DNA of 64,000 nt, taken from assembly GCA_965153355.1 (NCBI GenBank), contig OZ231126.1, positions 58,218,001-58,282,000 of the forward strand, written 5' to 3'. The position numbers and the translations under genes were made by a program. Positions 47,425-59,165 of this stretch are shown piece after piece. Numbering within the stretch: position 1 is the first letter of the stretch; each line of letters starts with the position of its first letter. Origin of the DNA: Flaccisagitta enflata (lineage: Eukaryota; Chaetognatha; Sagittoidea; Aphragmophora). The notes beneath the pieces were generated by a model. That model searched no databases and was not told where the DNA came from. It worked only from the letters and a program-made list of their open reading frames with translations.

Positions 47425-50400
47425 TGACGGTATGTTTTCCCCCTCTTGTGCTCAAAATCCATGTACCCGATCGTTTTTGATTGTTTTTATAATATTACTA
47501 CCTATAACAAAAGAGATTTGGGATTTTTGATCCATTTTAGGGACCGCGAGTTCCATTTATTTATCAGTACTCCAAGGTGGTTGTGTTGAAAATGTTGAAA
47601 TTTGGTCACTTTGGGCTGAAAATCAGGCCACTTTGCATTTGAAATTTGACCCAAAATCCATGAGATTATAAAACTAGAGCTCAAGAGCTAGCCAGTGGTG
47701 CAATTCGCATCTTGCTATCGTTTTTTGTTGAGATTTGAGAGCATTTCAAAGATGAAAGGGTATGAGGGATTATTTTACATAAATTTGGTGGTCCATTTTG
47801 ACATTTTTACAATTTTGATATATCTCCGCTTTGGATGGACAATATTGGACAAAATTGGTGACCAAATTAAAGAGTTTTTGATGCTCTAACTGAATCTGGT
47901 AAATTTTTGATCGATATGACTCTCAAGTGCAGAGAGACTCTAAGAAGCAGGTGTAAAAGTGAATTTTTTTGCCATTTTGGCTACTTTGGTCAAAAAATTT
48001 GGGCACTTCAGAGATAGAAAAAGACAAAAAATTCATGAGCAAAATAAACTATAGTTCAAGACCTAACCATTGGTGCAATCGGCATGTCAATATGTTAAAG
48101 CATATAGATTTGGCAGAGCTTCAAAGATCAGTCGGTATGATTAAATGACATTTTTGGTAATTTTGGTCATTTTGGAGCTCAAAAATCGGGCCACATCGCT
48201 TTCAATTTGACCCAAAATCCATGATATAATAAAACTAGAGAGCTCAAGAGTAACCAGTGGTGCAATCACGTATTTACTCGTTTTTATTTGAGATTTGAGT
48301 GCATTCAAAATGGAAGGGTAATGAGGATTTTTACATAATTTGGTGCTCAATTTTGACGTTTTCTGATTTTGATGTATCTCCTTTGGATGGACATTGGATT
48401 AAGAGGTGGTGACCAAATTGAAGAAGTTTTGATGCTCTATCTGAATCTGGTAAAATTTTTGATCGATATGACTCTCAAATTTTTTGGGAGACTCTAGAAG
48501 CAGGTGCTAAAAAGTGAATTTTTTCGCCATTTTGGCTACTTTGGTCAAAAAATTTGGGCACTTCCAAGATAAAAAACGACAAAAAATTCATGAGCAAATT
48601 AAACTTCAGCTCAAGATCTAACCAATGGTGCAATCGGCATGTCAATATGTTAAAGCATATAGATTTGGCAGAGCTTCAAAGATTAATGGGTAGGATAAAA
48701 TGACATTTTTTGGTAATTTTGGTCATTTTGTGCTCAAAATCGAACCACTTTGCGTTCGAAATTTGACCCAAAATCCATGAGATTATAAAACTACAGCTCC
48801 AGAGCTAACCAGTGGTGCAATCTGCATGTTGACATCGTTTTTTGTTGAGATTTGAGTGCATTTCAAAGATGGAAGGGTATGAGGGATTTTGTACCACATG
48901 AATTTGGTGCTCAATTTTGACGTTTTTCACAGTTTTTGATGTATTTCCGCTTTGGATGGACAAATCTGGACAAAATTGATGACCAAATTGAAGAGTTTTT
49001 GATGCTCTATCTGAATCTGGTAAAATTTTTGATCGTTATGACTCTCTTATTTTTTGGGAGACTATAGAAGCAGGTGCTAAAAAGTGAATTTTTTCGCCAT
49101 TTTGGCTACTTTGGTCAAAAAATTTGGGCACTTCCGAGATAGAAAAAGACAAAAAATTAATGAGCAAATTAAACTACAGTTCAAGATCTAACCAATGGTG
49201 CAATCGGCATGTCAATATGTTAAAGCATATTGATTTGGCAGAGCTTCAAGGAAGTCGGTATGATCAAATGACATTTTTGGTAATTTTGGTCATTTTTGGC
49301 TCAAAATCAGGCCACTTTGCTTAGAAAATTTGACCCAAAATCCATGAGATAACAAAACTAGAACATGCGAACTGTACCAATGGTTACATCTTGAGCTCTA
49401 GTTTTATATTCTGATAGAATTTTGGTCAGATTTTGAAAGCAAAGTGGCCTGATTTTGAGCCCAAAATGACCAAAATTACCAAAAAATGTCATTTGATCAT
49501 ACCAACTGATCTTTAAAGCTCTGCCAAATCTATATGCTTAAACATATTGAAATGCTGATTGCACCGTTGGTCAGGTCTTGAACTATAGTTTAATTTGCTC
49601 ATGAATTTTTTGTCTTTTTCTATCTCGGAAATGCCCAAATTTTTTGACCAAAGTAGCCAAAATGGCGAAAAAATTCACTTTTTAGCACCTGCTTCTAGAG
49701 TCTCCCAAAAAATTTGAGAGTCATATCGATCAAAAATTTTACCAGATTCAGATAGAGCATCAAAAACTCTTCAATTTGGTCACCAATTTTGTCCAAATTT
49801 GTCTATCCAACGCGGAGATACATCAAAATTGTGAAAAATGTCAAAATTGAGCACCAAATTCATGTGGTTCAAAATCCCTCATACCCTTCCATCTTTGAAA
49901 TGCACTCAAATCTCAACAAAAAACGATAGCAACATGCAGATAGCAACATGCAGATTACACCACTGGTTAGCTCTGGAGCTCTAGTTTTATTATCTCATGG
50001 ATTTTGAATTGGAAATTTCAAGCATTGTGTTGATTTTGAGCTCAAAATGACCAAAATTACCAAAAAATGTCATTTTATCATACCCACTGATCTTTGAAGC
50101 TCTGCAAATCTATATGCTTTAATATGTTGACATGCAGTTGCACCATTGGTTAGATGTGACTGTGAATTAATTTGCTAATAATTTTTGTCTTTTTCTATCT
50201 CAGAAGTGCCATTTTTTGACCAAAGTAGCCAAAATGGCGAAAAATTCACTTTGTAGCACCAAGCTTCTATAGTCTCCCAAAAATTTTGAGGGGTCATATC
50301 GATCAAAAATTTTACCAGATTCAGTTAGAGCATCAAAAACTCTTCAATTTGGTCACCAATTTTGTCCAAATTTTTCCATCAAAGCAGATATATCAAAATT

Positions 50401-50801
50401 GTAAAAATGTCAAAATTGACTGCCAAATTCATGTGGTAAAAAATTAGACTCTATTTATTCCTTTACCCTTCAATCTTTGAAATGCTCTCAAATCTCAACA
50501 AAAAACGATAGCAACATGCGGATTGCACTACTGGTTAGCTCTGGAGCTCTAGTTTCTTAATCTCATGGATTTTGGGTCAAATTTCAAATGCAAAGTGGCC
50601 CTATTTTGAGCCCAAAGGGACCAAATTTCAACATTTTCACCCCAACCACCTTGGAGTAGTGATAAATAAATGGAACTCGCGGTCCCTAAAATGGATCAAA
50701 AATCCCAAATCTTTTTTGTTCTAGGTAGTAATATTATGAAAATAGTCAAGAACGATCGGGTACATGGGTTTTGAGCACAAGAGGGGGAAAACATACCGTC
50801 A
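47425..50801. mobile_element. MULE-like foldback element, 3,377 bp
   Basis: Begins TGACGGTATGTTTTCCCCCT and ends with its exact reverse complement. The tips match with few mismatches for about 160 bp, including TAGGGACCGCGAGTTCCATT. The left arm holds three tandem units of about 555 bp (starting near 47694, 48248, 48803) and the right arm two inverted units. The centre of symmetry is near 49375. Each unit contains two related halves starting (G/T)TGGTGCAATC. No ORF of note. An 11-bp identical flank and long terminal repeats are typical of Mutator-like elements. Confidence 0.88.
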
Positions 50802-50812
50802 ACTGACCAATT
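50802..50812. other. Right 11-bp target-site duplication
   Basis: ACTGACCAATT, identical to 47414-47424. Confidence 0.85.
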
Positions 50813-51305
50813 GACCATTTCGAAAAATAAAGTTGTGGTAACTAACAATGCTAACGGTTTTTTATATCATTAATCATCGACCCCCAGTTAAAACTGCCTA
50901 TTAATCACCGTTAACTGGTGATTTTTAACACATGCTAACAATAATGGAATTTTTTATCTCATAGCCTAGAAACGCGTTTTTCCCCAAAAATATCAAATGC
51001 ATGAATCTAAAGCTTTACGGATACTTTCACGAACTGCATAAGAAAGAGAATCAGATGAAATAAATGAAAAAAGTTTGAAGATGGGTAAGCCAAATCTTCT
51101 CCGAAAATTTTCATGCCTTTAAAATTTGCAGATGAATGGCAAAATTACTTACACTCAGTAAACTTTTGATCTTTTGATCTTTTGATCTTATTTTGTTTCT
51201 GTATTGAAATCTATAATGCTTTCCAATTGTTATTACTTAGCGATCTTAGTATCTCAACTTGCCAGAAATGTCCGCAGCAGTAGCAAAAAAATGAATTGAA
51301 TAGAA
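50813..51305. other. No gene seen
   Basis: AT-rich spacer; no SH 3' part follows the interrupted GACC tract. Confidence 0.4.
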
Positions 51306-51528
51306 ACAAGGCCGGATACACGGCTACCCCAGTCGCGTGCGGGTGGGCAGGGGCCGTAATTGAGGTCACCAGATCATTTGGGCAGGAGCAGTGAAGCCAA
51401 AAATCCCAAAAACCCAAAAAAAGTAGTGTGACGGACCAACAGACGTACCGACGGACTGACCAACGGACGGATGGACCGACGGACGGACGGACAAAGCGGG
51501 GTGTAGGGTCGCGTAGCACGCGACTTAA
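51306..51528 (-). mobile_element. SH-A element, complete
   Basis: AACAAGGCCGGATACACGGC, TACCCCAGTCGCGTGCGGGT, GATCATTTGGGCAGGAGCAG, AAGTAGTGTGACGG, tract, AAAGCGGGGTGTAGGGTCGC, GTAGCACGCGACT. Confidence 0.94.
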
Positions 51529-51853
51529 AATAATACAAGAATAATAAAACGGGGAAGAAAAGTGAATGGCTTTTTTTTTTTTTGGAAAAAGTTTTAAAGT
51601 GTGACTAATCAGTAGCTCGCGTGACATGTAACTCAACATTTTTGTCGATACATGAGGTTTTGGTGACTCTTTCTATGTTTTTGAAAACATATAGGTAAGT
51701 GCTCAATACACATATCCCTCTGCAGTTGGTTGGACAGGTTTTTTTTTCATTTGAGATGTCAACCCACAATTGTTGGCTAACTATGGCAAAGAAAAAAAGA
51801 TAGTTATTTCAATTTATTCCTACGCCCTCATTTTATTGATCTGCTTTTAATCC
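51529..51853. other. AT-rich, no gene
   Basis: Nothing recognised. Confidence 0.4.
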
Positions 51854-51855
51854 TT

Positions 51856-52127
51856 TTAGGTAGTAATAGTATATCAAATTACCTACTCAGCAAAAAAAAA
51901 CAGAACTCAAAAATATTAATCTTTGAGCCCTTGGCATCATTTTTTCTGAAAAAACATCAGTCAAAAAAAAAAAAAAAAAAAAGAGGGGAAACAACCTACA
52001 GATTTACAACTTTCTGAAATTCATTTTGTGACCTATTACAAAAAATGATGCTACAGGCGCAAAAATTTTTTTTGAGTTCTGATTTTTTTGCTGAGTAGGA
52101 AATTTGACTTACTATGGACACCTAAAA
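51856..52127. mobile_element. N foldback repeat
   Basis: Arms 51856-51915 and 52067-52127 are imperfect inverted repeats sharing CCTACTCAGCAAAAAAA and AGAACTCAAAAA. A related half-copy follows at 52121-52345 (GCTCAGTCACAATTTTG, ATGATGCTGTGGGCACAAAA). Confidence 0.7.
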
Positions 52128-52479
52128 AGATTTGTGGCCATTCAAAAAAATGAGCTCGCAGTAACTATTGTAAGTCATGTAAAAATTTTAATCAGTGGGC
52201 AAATCATTATCTGTCTAATTTTTCAAAAAATGATGCTGTGGGCACAAAAATCAGCATTTTTTTGCTCAGTCACAATTTTGTCATTCTATCACCACCTAGA
52301 AGGATTCCAAAGTATTCCAAAAAATGGGCCCCTGGCAGTATTTCAAAAATCACTGTCTTTTTTATTTTTGCCATAATTATTCATGAAATGTGCAAGTGAT
52401 AAGAAAGAGTAACAGGTATGTGTGTTGAACCTTGGGGGCGAAGCACATATTCCTCACAACTATCTGATCTTCCATATGC

Positions 52480-52638
52480 GTCACGTCGGTCGGTCGGTGC
52501 GTCAGTCCATCACACTTTAATTTTTTTGGGTTTTTGAGGTCTTTGGCCTTACAGCTCCTGCCCAAATGATCAAGTGACCTTGAATATATCCCATTCCCAC
52601 CTGCATGCGACTAAGGTAGCCATGCATCCGGCCTTGCT
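52480..52638 (+). mobile_element. SH-A element lacking the 5' hairpin
   Basis: ATGCGTCACGTCGGTCGG tract, CACACTTTAATTTTTTTGGG, TTACAGCTCCTGCCCAAATG, distal stem GCATGCGACT, AGGTAGCCATGCATCCGGCC. Confidence 0.85.
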
Positions 52639-52989
52639 TTCTTATAGTACTATTTTTGATATTTTGTGTGTAAATATTTCATTGGTTTTGCTTAAAAAGT
52701 TTTTCCACAATAAAGCTTAAAATCTAGTGAGATTTTTTGAGCAGATTTTCTTTAAATTTCTCAATGGCTTGAGCTACAGATGCCAGATTGGTCTTAAATC
52801 AAAGATATTTGTATAGTCGTTCACATGCAACCATGGAGTCTGTGGCTTAAATTGATATAAATTGACATCAATTTTAAGAAAAACTGCTTTGAAAGTTGAA
52901 CAAGGTTTTAAGCTAAAACTGTAAATGATTGTTTAACTTCAACCTGATGTTGCGGAGAAACTATTTATGCAAAACCGATGAATTTTCAC
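52639..52989. other. AT-rich, no gene
   Basis: Nothing recognised. Confidence 0.4.
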
Positions 52990-53826
52990 GGCGTCCAGGA
53001 ACAAACCCTAGGTCTAAAAAAATGGTCAAGACTCCTGATCTGGGGAAATGTCTTTTTTGATGCATTAGCTACAAATTAATGGTAAAAATAAAAAAATCTG
53101 CTTAGAAATATAGAATTGATGGTCAAATAATAACCAAAAAAGGCATTTTTCAGCATATTTTAGATTAAGAATTATATTCATAGCTTCCAAAAGTATGTAG
53201 AAATGTATGAAAAGTTTAGCTACAGTGGTTGCACTAATACTTTTACCTTCATCAGTTTGTTTAGAGTGATTTTCCAATAATCAAAACAAAAAAATGCTAA
53301 AAACTTTTGTAAAATAACTTTTTTTTGTTATTTTTTGCTATCTTTAAGCTCTAATCTATCGAATATTTCTTAAAACTAGCTGAATTATATTCCAGCATGT
53401 GTATCTCAACAATATTTATACACTTTTCATAGTCTTCAAGAATTTTAAAAATAGAATTGTAAAAATAGAATTGTAAAAATAGGCTGAAAAAAAATCAATC
53501 TGATAGTTTGAAATAGTTTTTGTAGTTTTTATCTTTAAAAACAACCCTCTAAACTTACCAAATAGGTAAAAGCATTATTACAGCAACTATTGCCACACTT
53601 TTCAGATATTCTTCAAACAGCTTGAAGCTACAATCTTAATTTCTGATATGAAAAATATATAAAAATGCTTTATTTTTGCTATCTTTAAGTTTTTGATTCT
53701 ATATTTCCAAGCCAATTTTTTTATTTTTGCCATAAATTGATAGCTAATGCATCAAAAAAGACTTTTTCCCAGGTCAGGAGTCTTGACCATTTTTTTTCAA
53801 CCTATGGTTTGTTCCTGGACGCCATG
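52990..53826. mobile_element. O foldback element, about 840 bp
   Basis: Arms 52990-53260 and 53560-53826 are imperfect inverted repeats (GGCGTCCAGGAACAAACC at the left tip; GGTCAAGACTCCTGA; GCATTAGCTA). The centre is AT-rich. No ORF. Confidence 0.75.
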
Positions 53827-54504
53827 TTTTTTAAACAAAAAACGTCAAACACAGCACTTTAAGAGAAATGTGATTCCAGACCATGGACTTGATGCATGTA
53901 GGAATGGCAGCTTAATACCTTTCCCACTTTGAGATTGACCACCCGGTAACAGCAGGGGACTTGTCAGTTTTGGCATCACAGTTTTTACAATCTTGAGTTT
54001 TTAACTAAAATTGTGCAGTTTTCTATCTTCAGCTGCTCATTTGCTTTGCAGAAAGCAGCTAGAGCTAACAGGGTGTGCCAAAAAATTCGTACTTAGTTTA
54101 TTGCTTGAAAACTATATTCAATATGGGAAGTATGAGTTAAAACTTGAACCAGAGTATCTCAGTTGGTTGTACTATGTCATCAATTTAGAAAAAAAAACAG
54201 AAAATCAGATTTTGACATGATCTTATTTGCAAAACTGTGTTCACTCAAAAAAGAGGAGTTATTGCAAATTTATTGGCCCAAAGATGGATTTTTTGAGGAG
54301 AAATGCATCAACACCCATAGATCTTAGATCGATAAAGATAGGGGTCAATGTCCACAGGACTGACCATGACAGACACTTATAGTACCCCATGGGGCATCAA
54401 AAAGACGTGGAGGCAAGTTTTTAAAACTCAGGGTTTTCCTTCTACTTCGTTTTACCTCTGGAAAGCATCAGTGAACCATTTTTCACAAAATGTAATGGAA
54501 GGAC

Positions 54505-54837
54505 TCAACTTTGTCGGCTCATATATCCTAAACAAATTTAGCTAATGAGCTCAATTTAGGCTCATTTTAAAGAGCTGACACAGCTCTTTAAAATGAGCCT
54601 AAGTTGGGGTCAGTAGCTCAATTCGTTTAGGAGCGACAGTCTTCCAAAGTTGATGTTATTTTTAGAATAATGGCAAAAAACTCTTAAAACTTCGTCAGCT
54701 CATATCCCCCAAACGGATTGAGCTACTGAGCTCAATTTGGGCTCATTTTAAAGAACAGACACAGCTCTTAAAAATAAGCCCAAGTTGAGGTCAGTAGCTC
54801 GATTCGTTAAGGAGCGAGAGTCTCTCAAAGTTGAAAA
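54505..54837 (+). repeat. E units (two), left arm of P
   Basis: CAACTTTGTCGGCTCATATA starts each unit; internal palindromes TTTAGGCTCATTTTAAAGAG / CTCTTTAAAATGAGCCTAAG. Confidence 0.85.
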
Positions 54838-54903
54838 TTTTTTAAGATAAACGTTGATAAATGCTTAAGATAAGATAGACTCATCAATGTAACCTTGTCC
54901 GTT

Positions 54904-55955
54904 TTTTGGCAGCGGCCCCGAAGGGCCAATGTCCTGTAGGGCACAGGGGTGAATTTCCAGATGTTCATCCATCCATCCGTCCGTTCTTCCATCCATTCAT
55001 CTGTTTGTCCAGTCTTCCATCCATCTGTTTGTCCATTCTCCCATCCATCTGTCTGTCCCTTCTTCCATCCATCTGTCTGTCCTTCCATCCACCCCCCCCC
55101 CAAGGCCTGACGCTGCATTAGCCCTAATCAATTCAAAAGTCCCATTGATTAATAAGGAAAATTGATGAAAAAATGAATAATCGCAAAAGCGTTAGATGGT
55201 CAGCAGTACCCGTTACCCCTATGTGAGTGTATGTGAGCGTGAAGTGGTTAGAGGGGGAGCGGCCCCAAAGGAGCCGATGACTTATGCTGTTTTTATCTGA
55301 GCCTCAAGGCTGGAATTAGGGTCTGGAGGCTGGAATTGGGGCCTGGAAGCTGGGATTTGAGCCTGGAGACTAGGATTTGGGCCTCTAGACTAGGATTTGA
55401 GCCTCAAGGCAGGGATTTGAGCCTTGAGGTTGGGAATTCAGCCTTGAAGCTGGGATTTTAGCCTCGAAGCTGGGATTTAAGCCTTGAGACTGGGATTTGA
55501 GCCGTGAGACTGGGAATTAAGCCGCGAGACTGGGATTAAGCCTCGCAGTAGGTTTTGAGCATAAGGTGGAATATGAACTCCAAGACTGGTTGAGCCTGTC
55601 GACTGGGATTTGGGCCTTTAAGCTGATCATGGGCCTCAAGAGGCAGCAGGAGGGGTTGGCGTGCGGAGAAGGAGAATGAGAAATTTCCCCTGTGTGAAAG
55701 CATAGGTCATCGGACCCTTTAGAGCCGCTGCCCAAAAAGTGAAATTTTCATTGAGTAACATGGAAAATTTGTGAAAAATCAAAAAAATGTAAAATTCCTA
55801 TTGAATAACTGAAAGCTTCAATTTTGCCCTCTCTGAACGTCTGGAAATTCACCCCTGTGTCTCCTTGCTCTCTTTCAACTCTTCAGCTGATCACTCCAAG
55901 CAGTGCATTGGGCACCACTGACCATGTGCGATCCTTGGATGAATATTTATCTTTA
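54904..55955 (+). mobile_element. F1 element containing F3
   Basis: TTGGCAGCGGCCCCGAAGGG, CCTGTAGGGCACAGGGGTGA, (CATC) rich tract, ATTGATTAATAAGGAAAATT. Resumes at 55739 with TTTTCATTGAGTAACATGG, GGAAATTCACCCCTGTGTCT, tail GTGCGATCCTTGGATGA. Confidence 0.8.
55188..55738 (-). mobile_element. F3 element nested in F1
   Basis: CGCAAAAGCG terminal hairpin, TTAGATGGTCAGCAGTACCC, GAGCGGCCCCAAAGGAGCCG, about 15 GGGATTTGAGCCTCAAGGCT units, AATTTCCCCTGTGTGAAAGC, TTAGAGCCGCTGCCC. Confidence 0.85.
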
Positions 55956-56037
55956 AAATGAAATGAGGTGCAGACCGCAGCTTGGACTGTGTTTTGACAA
56001 ATCTTTAAAATGGGCACAATCTGGCTGTCGCTGCTCT

Positions 56038-56937
56038 TTGGGCAGCGGCCCCAAAGGGGCCAATGACCTATGCTTTCACACATGGGGAAATTTGTCCTTC
56101 CTTCTCTTTTTTCAGGCAGCGGCCCCAAAGGGCCGATGTCCTGTAGAACACAGGGGGAATTTTGAGACGTCCCTTCCATCCTCCCCCCATAGACTATCAA
56201 GGCCTCAGATTAGCCCTTCCAGGCCTCAATCTAGCCCTCCAGATTTCAAATCAGCCCTCTTGGCTTGAAATTAGCCTACCCCATGCCTCAAATCTGTCTT
56301 TAAGTCCTCAAATCTGCCCTCCAGATCTTCAATCAGCCTTCCAAGCATCAAATCAGCCCTCAAAACCTCATATCAGCTCTCCAAGCCTTAATTCTGCCCT
56401 TTAGCCTCCAAATATGCCTTCAGTGGCCTAAATCAGTCATCTAAAGCCTGAAATATGCCCCCCAGGATGGATAGAAGGACGGACGTCTCAAAATTCCTGT
56501 GTGTTCTACAGGACATTGGTCCTTTGGGGCCGCTACCCTGCTCTCACTCCACCTCTTTACTGGATCACTCCCAGCGGGCATCAGGTAGCGCTGACCATGT
56601 ATGATCCTTGGATGACAAGTTTTCCCCGTCCATCCCCCCCCAGCCCCCCAGGCCTCCAAACCCAACTCAGACTGAATCCCACTTTCAGAGTCCAAATCTT
56701 AGCCTTAAGAAGAAAATCCAGCCCTGGAGCCAAAAACCCAGCTCCAAGTCCTAAACCGCATCACAAAGGCCCAATTCCCAACCACTTGCAGATGGAGAAG
56801 GACATATTTCCTCATGTGTGAAAGCATAGGTCATCAGCTCCTTTGGGGCTGCTGCCCTGCTCCCTTCCTAAACTTCAATCACAATCCATTTAAGCAGGGC
56901 ACGAGTACCGCTGACCATCTGACGCTTTTGCGACTAT
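56038..56937 (+). mobile_element. F3 element containing F1
   Basis: GGGCAGCGGCCCCAAAGGGG, CCAATGACCTATGCTTTCAC opens. Resumes at about 56613 with minisatellite and TTCCTCATGTGTGAAAGCAT, TTTGGGGCTGCTGCCCTGCT, AAGCAGGGCACGAGTACCGC, terminal hairpin CGC-TTTT-GCG. Confidence 0.85.
56114..56612 (+). mobile_element. F1 element nested in F3
   Basis: AGGCAGCGGCCCCAAAGGGC, GATGTCCTGTAGAACACAGG, CCTCAAATCTGCCCTCCAGA-type units, TTCTACAGGACATTGGTCCT, tail GATCCTTGGATGACAAGTT. Confidence 0.88.
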
Positions 56938-57249
56938 TTTTTTAGGAGCAGAAGTCATCAAAAGTTGATGCACATTTAGGATATAACAGACACAACCAAC
57001 ACAACTTAGTCTCTACATATTCCCAAAACAAATTGGCCCACAGAATCCAGACTGGTCGCGATTTGAAGAGTAAGCAAGTTTTTAAACAAGACTTATGCCT
57101 CAATGAGAGCTTGTCCATCAGTTGGTTGGTCGGTTGGCAGATATACAGATTATGGAGGAGCGTGGAGCGCCGCTCCTTGGAAAGGCAGGAGGCTCGTCGG
57201 AAAACTTTGTATGGAAGAGGAAAAAAAGAAAGATGCAAAAAGAAAATTG

Positions 57250-57269
57250 GAAAGAAAGATAGAAAGAAA

Positions 57270-57312
<43 letters not shown>

Positions 57313-57345
57313 GAAAGAAAGAAGAAGAAAGAAAATGAAAAAACA
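57250..57345. repeat. (GAAA)n microsatellite
   Basis: GAAA run immediately upstream of an SH 5' end. Confidence 0.95.
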
Positions 57346-57359
57346 GAAAAATTCATTTT

Positions 57360-57505
57360 TTAGCCACGGACCCGCGACTCTACCTCACGTGTCCGTAGGT
57401 CCGTTGATCCCGATGGTCAGTTTGAAATATTTCGTTACCAGTGTTTTTTAATTACTATCCTGCCCATCCGTCCGCGACTGGATTGTCGTGTATCCGGCCT
57501 TGCTG
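57360..57505 (+). mobile_element. SH-A element (GGAC-stem variant)
   Basis: Hairpin AGCCACGGACCCGCGACT (left arm two changes off), CTACCTCACGTGTCCGTAGG, distal stem GTCCGCGACT, GGATTGTCGTGTATCCGGCC. Confidence 0.85.
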
Positions 57506-57545
57506 CTTTTCAATCTTGATTGCTGCAACAAGAAATTTTTAGACA

Positions 57546-57735
57546 CAGTTGAACCCCGCTCTAACGGACCCGCCACTAAAGAACTCCGCCTAAAATAGAT
57601 GCAAATTCACTGTTCCTTTAACTAGTTTTTCTTAATTTCTTATAAAGTTATTTTGATGATTTACAATATTATTAAATGCCTATAACAGATAAGATTTGTT
57701 GGTCTCTTGAAATGCTTAAGAGCGGGATTTAACTG
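57546..57735. mobile_element. pogo/Tigger-like MITE, 190 bp
   Basis: Tips CAGTTGAACCCCGCTCTAAC and (in reverse) CAGTTAAATCCCGCTCTTAA. Shares GCCTATAACAGATAAGATTT with the copy at 33493. The TA flank is not preserved. Confidence 0.75.
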
Positions 57736-57894
57736 TCTTTACCAATGGCAATAGGCAATGCGGGCTATTGTCTATTGAAATTCCGATGGAAATCTTTGAA
57801 TTGTGCAACATATAGTGATAATAAATCAAAGCCATCTATCAACCTCTACTTCTTTCTACTGAAAACCGACCAAATCACGTAACGACTAGTAATG

Positions 57895-58012
57895 CAAATA
57901 CCGCCCTATAACCTGTCACCGATCAACCAAATGATGGACCAACAGACCGATGGACCAACTGACCAACGGACCCACTGACCAACGGAAAGACAAAGCGTAG
58001 CATGCAACTAGA
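57895..58012 (-). mobile_element. SH-A 5' part, decayed
   Basis: GACCAACAGACCGATGGACC tract, GACAAAGCGTAGCATGCAAC, TAGAAAA. Confidence 0.6.
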
Positions 58013-58084
58013 AAATTTGAAAATATGCACAACAGGATTACTACACTAATTTTCAACAATCTGGCGTTTACAAAATTGCTTGGT

Positions 58085-58598
58085 AAGAAATGGTCAATTA
58101 CAAAATAACATCAACTGGATATGGGCTAATTATAAAGAACGTGTTTCCTTTTTATTATGAGCCTAAATTGAACTCAGTAGCTCAATTTGTATAGAAGATG
58201 TGAGATGACTAAGTTGCAAGGGTTTTTGCCATTCATGATAAAATTACATCAACTTTGAAAGACCGTCGCTCTTAAACGAATTGAGCTATTGGTGACCTCA
58301 ATTGGGCTCATTTTAAAGGGCTGTGTCAGTTCTTCAAAATGAGCCTAAATTGAGCTCATTTGCTCAATTCGTTTAGGAGATATGAGCTGATAAAGTTGTA
58401 AGGGTTTTTGCCATTACTGATAAAATAACACGAACTTTAGAAGACTGTCGCTCCTTAACAAATTGAGCTATTGACCTCAATTTGGGCTCATTTTAAAGAT
58501 CTAAGTCAGCTCTTTAAAATGAGCCTAAATTGAGCTCATTTGCTCAATTCGTTCAGGAGATATGAGCTGACAAAGTTAACTCCTTCCATTCATCCTAA
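58085..58598 (-). repeat. E units (about three), right arm of P
   Basis: Inverted relative to 54505-54837, with TGGGCTCATTTTAAAG palindromes and ATATGAGCTGACAAAGTTAA. Confidence 0.85.
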
Positions 58599-59165
58599 TC
58601 AAAAATCGCTCTCCTCTGTTTTCCAGAGGTAAAACAAAATGGAAGGAAAACCCTGAGTTTTAAAAACTTGCCTCCACGTCTTTTTGATGCCCCATGGGGT
58701 ACTACGAGTGGCTGTCATGGTCAGTCCCGTGGACATTGACCCCTATCTTTATCGATCTAAGATCTATGGGTGTCAAGAGGAATTGGTTTGGTCAACTATG
58801 AAGGGTTTCAGTGAACAAAAATGATTCTTTGATAAAAATTTTATATAAGATAAACATCTATTTAAAGGAATAAAACATCTTGTAACCTTCTACTTATATC
58901 CCTGTTGGTCTAAAATCTAAAATTGTATTCTGCTGAATAACACACCTCTTTTTTTCTAACTAAAGTGTAGAAAATAACCTACTTTTCAACTTTAAGTATT
59001 AGTTTGAAAGAATTACTATATTTTCATGTGTCTTTTCTATACATTTGATGACAAGTACGAAATTTTTTGCACACCCTGCTGAAAAGGTGTTTTCAAAGCA
59101 TCTGCAAATGTCTTTTCTATCTTGGTCAAATATGTATAATTGAAGTCCCCCCCCTCCCCCAATTG

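Larger units (their letters stand above)
54069..59078. mobile_element. P element: 5-kb unit with long inverted arms
   Basis: Tips CAGGGTGTGCCAAAAAATTC (54069) and the reverse of 59059-59078 match. Inside them 54300-54480 matches 58605-58790 (ACCCATAGATCTTAGATCGA, TACCCCATGGGGCATCAAAA). Next come E units on both sides (54505-54837; 58085-58598, opposite orientation). The interior holds nested F1/F3, SH-A and a pogo-like MITE. No transposase ORF was seen. The CAGGGTGT tip recalls hAT or Tc1/mariner ends, but no target duplication was found. Confidence 0.7.

Noticed and set aside
47425-50801. Assembly-artefact palindrome
   Set aside because: The arms differ in unit number and in many bases, and an exact 11-bp duplication flanks the whole, which is better explained by a real insertion.
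54011-54220. 69-residue plus-strand ORF
   Set aside because: It runs across the tip of the P element and has no recognisable feature.
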